NCBI GenBank assembly: GCA_039619475.1
Contig: CM077115.1
Span: 401,856,557-401,920,556, forward strand
Length of the DNA stretch: 64,000 nucleotides
Direction of reading: 5' to 3'
Origin: Icerya purchasi
Lineage: Eukaryota > Arthropoda > Insecta > Hemiptera > Monophlebidae
This document shows positions 58,919 through 64,000 of the stretch, piece by piece. The position numbers and the translations under genes were made by a program. The notes below the pieces were generated by a model that was given only the letters and a program-made list of their open reading frames with translations, was not told the DNA's origin and made no database searches. Within the stretch, counting starts at the first letter, position 1, and the number at the start of each line of letters is the position of its first letter.

Positions 58919-59420
58919 CTAGAATGTATCCATCTTTATTCTCAAATCGTTTTTCACAGTACCGTCTTATTCAACCGGTTCCTAGTTTCTTGCCTTGGTT
59001 TCAATCTATTTCTATCTGTCGTCGTTCCACTGTTGTTTCCTTAATTAGGCTTAGAATCAATCATTCTCTACTCCCCTCTTCTCGCTTTCGTTTTTCTTTA
59101 GCTCTTTCTCCTTTCTGCTCTCTTCACGCTTTTAAGCCTTCTTGTATTTATGATTCAAATCACATATCCTATTCGAATGTTCTGCGTTCTCTAACAAACG
59201 CTCCTTTCTTTACGCTCAACTTTTAGTTTCGGGTTTTCTTACTCCCTTTAACGGTACCTATATTTTTTCCTTCCCATTGCCTTCAGCTATTCCGTTGCTG
59301 CTGTACTTTGTCTTTTCCATTTCTGACTGCCTGGCTATTTAGTTATATCTCTTAATTGTTCATGTTGTTGGGTCAAGGCCGCTGGCGCGCCCAGGGTAGG
59401 AAGAAAAAACGAAAAAAAAT
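58919..59420 (+). mobile_element. LINE (main family), C-terminal fragment
   Basis: Plus strand. The open frame 58924-59226 reads YPSLFSN, then IQPVPSFLPWFQS, VSLIRLRINHSLLPSSRFRF and CIYDSNHISYSN, closely parallel to the copy at 53445-54570. It ends with TTGTTGGGTCAAGGCCGCTG and an A-rich tail. 5' truncation lies at about 58919. Confidence 0.8.
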
Positions 59421-59429
59421 CTAGAGTTC

Positions 59430-59585
59430 CTAAGCCGGTCTAAAGACTATTGTGAAATTATACAATGCGCAGCACTAATAGATGGGGTGACCGCACCCTT
59501 AATATTCCTGGGGGGGGAGGGGGGCAACCGGAACCTTAACTGTGAAGTCGAGCAACTTAACCACTACACCACTGTGCTCGCTTAA
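59430..59585 (-). mobile_element. Possible tRNA-derived SINE
   Basis: The minus strand has box A TGGTGTAGTGG (59571-59561) and a diverged box B GGTTCCGGTTGCC (59535-59523). A G/C-run and unique body follow, abutting the A-rich tail of the LINE at 58919-59420. No target duplication identified. Confidence 0.45.
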
Positions 59586-60382
59586 TTCGTAAAGGAATAA
59601 ATGTGGCTAACTGGCTTGTAAACTCGTCTGGGCGCAGTGAAAGAAATTAACGCAAATAGTGACTAAATTCACGTTCACACTGAACACCATTACAATTCAA
59701 TCCAAAATTTATCGTTAAAAATGTGCATTTATTTATCATTCCTAAAATTTTCGAATTTAAAAATGCCTATTCAACGACAAAACATAAAAAGCGGGCTGTT
59801 TTATTTTTCCCTTTTCAAGCCTAAGGCCGAGCTTCGCGGTATCTAAATCGGCTACAGGCTTTACTCTAGCATGACTCAAGTGAAACCTGACGATTTGTAA
59901 CGGAGTTTCAATATACAGGGTAATTCTAAAGAGTTGACGCGTTAAGTGAGATGACGCAACGCTAGTTTCCGTCTTTATTGAAAGCAGGTATGACAATATG
60001 CGTGGCCACGTGTCGATAAATAACCACCGAAAAACCATTAATAGTTTAATACTGTAATTCGTAGTGGTTTTATTCGCCAGCTTGTATGATTAAACAAAAA
60101 AGTTTCACATTACTTTGCGAAACAGACAGCGCATATCAGTACGTAATAACGTATATTTCGAATATTTTTTGGTTTCTTTTATTCGATAATTAATTTTTAA
60201 TTAATAAATATTATTTTCTTTAATAATTTAAAACGATTTTCCTTGTGTGTGTTTCTTAAAAACATATGCGCGTTATTTTCCGATGCAGATTGATGCGTCG
60301 TTTTTATAAAACTTTTTATAGTGCTCTTTACGTTTTTAATTTAATTTAAATGTTCATTAAAAATTAAGTGCTTTCTGAAGTT
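59586..60382. other. No gene seen
   Basis: AT-rich. CAGGGTAATTCTAAAGAGTT at about 59916 looks like a transposon end, without a found partner. Confidence 0.4.
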
Positions 60383-61560
60383 ATGCCAACGGAGTATAAA
60401 AGAAAAGAGCATTGTACGAACGAGACCAGTTTTGTCACAGTGGCAATTAATTGTATAGCAACGAGTCAGTTTGGAATTCGTGAAAAAACTTTACGGCCTA
60501 GAAGACCGGAGCACCGTAAACTTAAGACAAACGAAACAAATGAAATCAACGTCAACACTTATTAAACAGAGCTAAAATTGTAGCTGCCATCATTAAGCTA
60601 CAGAAATGTGCTTTCACATACGTGACTGATCATTTTTGCGGTCTGCTTGGTCTAGCGAAAAAATTGAAATTGCCTCGTAAATTTATCACGAAAAAAGAAA
60701 AAAACCGTTCGCTATCTACAGCTAGATTGGGGGCTCCATATGCGAAAATCCAAGAGGTTTCACCGGCGCAGCGCTCAATGGCAATTACGGAAGAAAACGC
60801 AAACAGACGCTAACCAAAAACGACTTGATCAACGCTCGGATTTACAATAATATCGATGAAACGGGGGGCTACAGTAGTTAAATAATCAACCGGAACATAT
60901 TGTGGTTAATAAGAAAAACAACGTAGCATCTGTTACGTCACAGCAATGTTATGCTGTAAAGCTGAATTATCGTATCAATTGCATCTACGAAGTCTATTTG
61001 TGAGTGAAAAAACAAAAAAGAACTCAGACTTGAAGATGTAATATGGCTCTAGGATGAAAATAGTTTGCAGTTAATCGGCATGCGTGAACAACGTGTTCTT
61101 TTTAACTGGCCAAGGAAGCAAATTGTTTCACGTAAATCAATAGGAAAGCTGTTGTTGTACTTCAGGGTAGACATTGATCGCACCGCAGTAACATAGAAAT
61201 ATGCTCATTACGCGACGGAATATAATATATTCCTAGTCACAAACGCATTTGCAACTGTTAGAGGAATCTTTTCGATCTCCGGAAGGCTAATCATTATTAT
61301 AAATGCAATTTGTTTGCAAAAGCATTCTCAGACTTCAATTTGGAAAAATTCTTATGACTAAATGTGAGAAATCATATTCAGATTCTTCATCTTTAGATAA
61401 AGATGTTGTGTACGACCATTCATCCAGTGATGATGACGACACTGGAAAACATCCTTATTAGTTTTGTACTGAAAATTTCAATCAAGCGAAGGAGCTAGAC
61501 GACTGCACCTAGCGTGTAAAATGCAACTGATGCTTACACCGAAGAATCATTTAAATATTT
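60383..61560 (+). pseudogene. pogo-like transposase relic
   Basis: Reading across frames gives the parts of a pogo/Tigger-type transposase in order. First a Psq-like helix-turn-helix start (MPTEYKRKEHC, then FGIREKTLRP); then a region resembling the CENP-B-like DNA-binding part (TDHFCGLLGLAKKLKLPRKF, STARLG); then the first catalytic Asp in ARIYNNIDETG at 60855-60857, followed by VVNKKN. Near the end are Asp/Ser-rich sequence and a Cys-rich segment (FCTENFNQAKELDD, then RVKCN), like the C-terminal zinc finger of some pogo proteins. Stops and frameshifts are frequent and no terminal repeats were found. Ancient and dead. Confidence 0.65.
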
Positions 61561-62060
61561 AAATTTTTTGCAATTTCTGCGACAAGAAATCGGACAAATA
61601 AATACTCTTTTGATGAGTTTGTTTATCGGTTCTTCAAAATATTCTATTTATTCCACTTTATATTAACTTTAATGTTTCGAACCATTATTGCATAATGCTG
61701 GTGTTTTTTCTTCTACAAATATTGGTAAAGATGTTTAAATATCTTCGCGTTTTATTTCTAATGTTTTATTATAAAGGGTATTAAATATAAATTTTTTCTT
61801 TTAATTCCGACGCGAATAATTATTAAAAATGTGAATGCTTCCCCCCCCCCCCCTTTTTCATGTGTAAGGTGAGATTACGCATCGATAGAAACAATAAAAA
61901 ATTAATTTGCAGCGCATTCTAACTGTTACGTTAAATTTCTAATTGAATATTTATTTAACAATTAGATTTTAAAAGAGGAAAATAAAAATGTTTAACAATT
62001 TTCGTACAGAAAAAAATGTCCGTCAATTCTCCTACAATTTCCCTATACATATATATGTAT

Positions 62061-62373
62061 AAACTCGGCCATTTTGGCCTCGCAAGGGGCTGTGCCTCTT
62101 GACCCCTTTTGCTTACCTTACATTTCTGTCTCTTTCTCTTCTATGCTTTGTATAAAATGATCAAAATTCACAACGTAATTCTTACTGGCATCAACACAAA
62201 AAGAAAATAACATAATCACAAAAATCCTATCCTAATATTTAACTTTCACTATATAAAATTAAAATATTGTTTCATTACATTTTTCGTTACATAAAATTGG
62301 GACATTCTTTTGGGACATTTTTTGGGACATTTTTTCTAATGGGGGGTAGTCTAAGAATATACGTTGTAATTAA
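62061..62373 (-). repeat. Interspersed repeat, minus copy
   Basis: Reverse-complement relative of 3427-3779. It has the same ends, three tandem ATGTCCCAA units in place of the longer array, and about 40 bp of extra sequence (GGGGTCAAGAGGCACAGCCC) before the GGCC hairpin. Both copies are flanked by (TA)n/(TATG)n microsatellites. Confidence 0.85.
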
Positions 62374-62816
62374 TATATATGTATGTATGTATAAAATCTC
62401 GGTTCAATAGACCTCACCATGAGTACGCCTCCGAGATCAAAGAATGATGAATTTTCTATAATTCTTATAAAAGAGTTCAATTAACTATGCAATTTTTAAA
62501 CGTCACATGAACACATCACATCCAATCGATATAAAAACATTACATGAGATTTTTTTCATATTACTTCCGGCATAAAATTAATATTGTCTTTAATATACGG
62601 AACTAAATTTTTCAGATCTCTACATGAGAACACCCTTCCCTAGACTTCCAGATGGTAGTATCGTACAATTCTCATACAAGATCGGTTTTAACTGTGCCAC
62701 ATTTCATAAAATGAAATAATCTTACAAATATGTATGATAGAAAAAGATTGCAGATTAAAAGTTAAAGAATTGTTATATTTCCATCAGTGTTAAAATCACA
62801 TTGTTATTATTATGTG

Positions 62817-62819
62817 TAC

Positions 62820-62853
<34 letters not shown>
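62817..62853. repeat. (TACA)n(TA)n microsatellite
   Basis: TACA units passing into a TA run. Confidence 0.9.
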
Positions 62854-63618
62854 GCTATATGATGCTAATAAACAATATATATAGGGGGAAATAAAATGAT
62901 TTTATTCTAACGTGGAGAGAATGCGGCTCAATGATGAAGCGAGATGGGAATATGTTTCCCAACAGCCAACTCCATCGCTACCATCATCGTCATCATCATG
63001 CTATCATAATAATGAAGAGAGAAAGTTATAAGGATGCTGAAGAAACAACGGAACGACGGAACAGATTGACGACGATTAAACGTTGTCGTTCGTCTTACGG
63101 GCTGACTCTGTTTTTGGGTCAAGCGACTTTTACCAAGCCATTCGACAGTAGCACATTGATCATTCTGATGTGCTCAGTTCAGTTCACTTCTCTCTTTTGT
63201 TAATGAACTGATATGGAGACGAAGAAGCGAACGATGGAAACCAGAACCAGCAGGGAGTAAAGAGCATACCCTTCCAATGCCGAATCGCAGAAATATGCAC
63301 CGTGTCTCAATCGCTAGTACGGAGCAAAGATGTTTGCGATAAATCCATTACAGACTTGTGCAATACTACAAGAAGAAAGCAACGTCTCCTTTTTTACACT
63401 ATAGCCGTCACTAACACACGCTTAATTACGAAATTCCGCAGCGACTTACAATGCAAATTATGCTAATTTAACAGTATTTACTTTTATTTTTCCCCTTCGA
63501 ATCACAATCTTTATACCAAGAGTTTTGCGCGGTAAGCATTTTTTCCGAAATTAACGTAATTAGGGGGCTCTGCAAATTAAGCAATGGTAATTTAAGCGTT
63601 AACGAGAACTTTTAATAA

Positions 63619-63646
63619 AGAAATAAATAAATAAATAAATAAATAA
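63619..63646. repeat. (AAAT)n microsatellite
   Basis: About six to seven AAAT units. Confidence 0.9.
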
Positions 63647-64000
63647 TAGACAACCGCGTAATTAGAGAAATTAAATATGTAAATTTACAAAAATACTCGA
63701 AAAATGGAACTCCTTTAGCTGCTATTTTCAGCGTTGCTATTGATTTCGTAGTTAGAGAACAGTTTGAAAAACACTGTTATCCCGCATATATAGTATTGCT
63801 CCCGCCGAGTTGTTAAATTATTTTAATTAAAGTAGTAGCGAGGTCAGGAAAATAAATAAAAAACACTCATACATATATCCCCAGCGGCCGCAAAATTATA
63901 CACCGTAACGATGAAAAAATTCGTTTTTTTTTTTCTTCCGCTGGCGAAGTAGGCAATTTTTTATCCTTTTCCATTTGGATTTCATTTCAGCCCTATGCTG

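Larger units (their letters stand above)
62374..64000. other. No gene seen
   Basis: AT-rich with microsatellites. 62930-63420 is more balanced and has overlapping short frames on both strands, but no family signature. Confidence 0.4.

Noticed and set aside
62928..63203. Opposed short frames with His or Met runs
   Set aside because: Caused by an ATC/GAT trinucleotide-like stretch; no family match.
1..64000. CRISPR arrays, operons, prophage or integrated virus
   Set aside because: No spaced direct-repeat arrays, bacterial gene organisation, or viral structural or replication genes seen; all repeats fit eukaryotic transposons or microsatellites.

Overview
The window is AT-rich animal DNA, most likely from an insect. 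The evidence is long introns with canonical GT..AG ends, many simple repeats, mariner, pogo-like and Harbinger-like DNA transposons, and many 5'-truncated non-LTR retrotransposons (LINEs) ending in A-runs or short tandem repeats. I cannot fix the insect order from the sequence. There are no operons, CRISPR arrays or other prokaryotic features.

The main content is one gene on the minus strand, running right to left across about two thirds of the window (9-43,322). I assembled it by hand from eight coding exons whose splice phases agree at every junction: 42,967-42,928 (signal peptide), 21,012-19,636, 16,240-14,849 and 12,393-11,406 (a huge Ser/Thr/Asn-rich stalk), 5,806-5,635 (membrane-proximal domain), 2,600-2,484 (transmembrane segment), 462-298 (cytoplasmic tail) and a tentative last exon at 47-9. 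The model encodes about 1,429 residues: a secreted N-terminus, roughly 1,200 residues of mucin-like, cysteine-free stalk, a compact two-cysteine domain next to the membrane, one membrane span and a short tail with Tyr residues and an NPAF motif. I do not recognise a named orthologue. A 22-kb first intron separates the start codon from the rest. An in-frame upstream ORF stops directly against the start ATG.

The introns hold a complete tRNA-Leu(UAA) gene on the opposite strand (8,425-8,508), a mariner with intact ends but a broken transposase (650-1,954), LINE fragments, a strong hairpin-forming inverted repeat 50 bp from the exon 4 splice donor (11,088-11,356), SINE-like and hAT-like elements, an internally deleted mariner (31,166-31,890) and a Harbinger-like element with a MADF-domain exon and perfect TTA target duplications (39,817-41,333).

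Right of about 45 kb there is a small CpG-rich stretch with possible core promoter elements. After it I see only transposon debris and unassigned AT-rich DNA: more copies of the main LINE family, a second LINE type with an (AAT)n tail (51,040-52,067), a tRNA-derived SINE, and a decayed pogo-like element (60,383-61,560). One short interspersed repeat occurs once near each end of the window in opposite orientations (3,427-3,779 and 62,061-62,373).

The most notable finding is the reconstructed mucin-like transmembrane receptor-type gene. The most notable repeat findings are a single LINE family represented by about eight 3'-end copies and the short inverted repeat pair.
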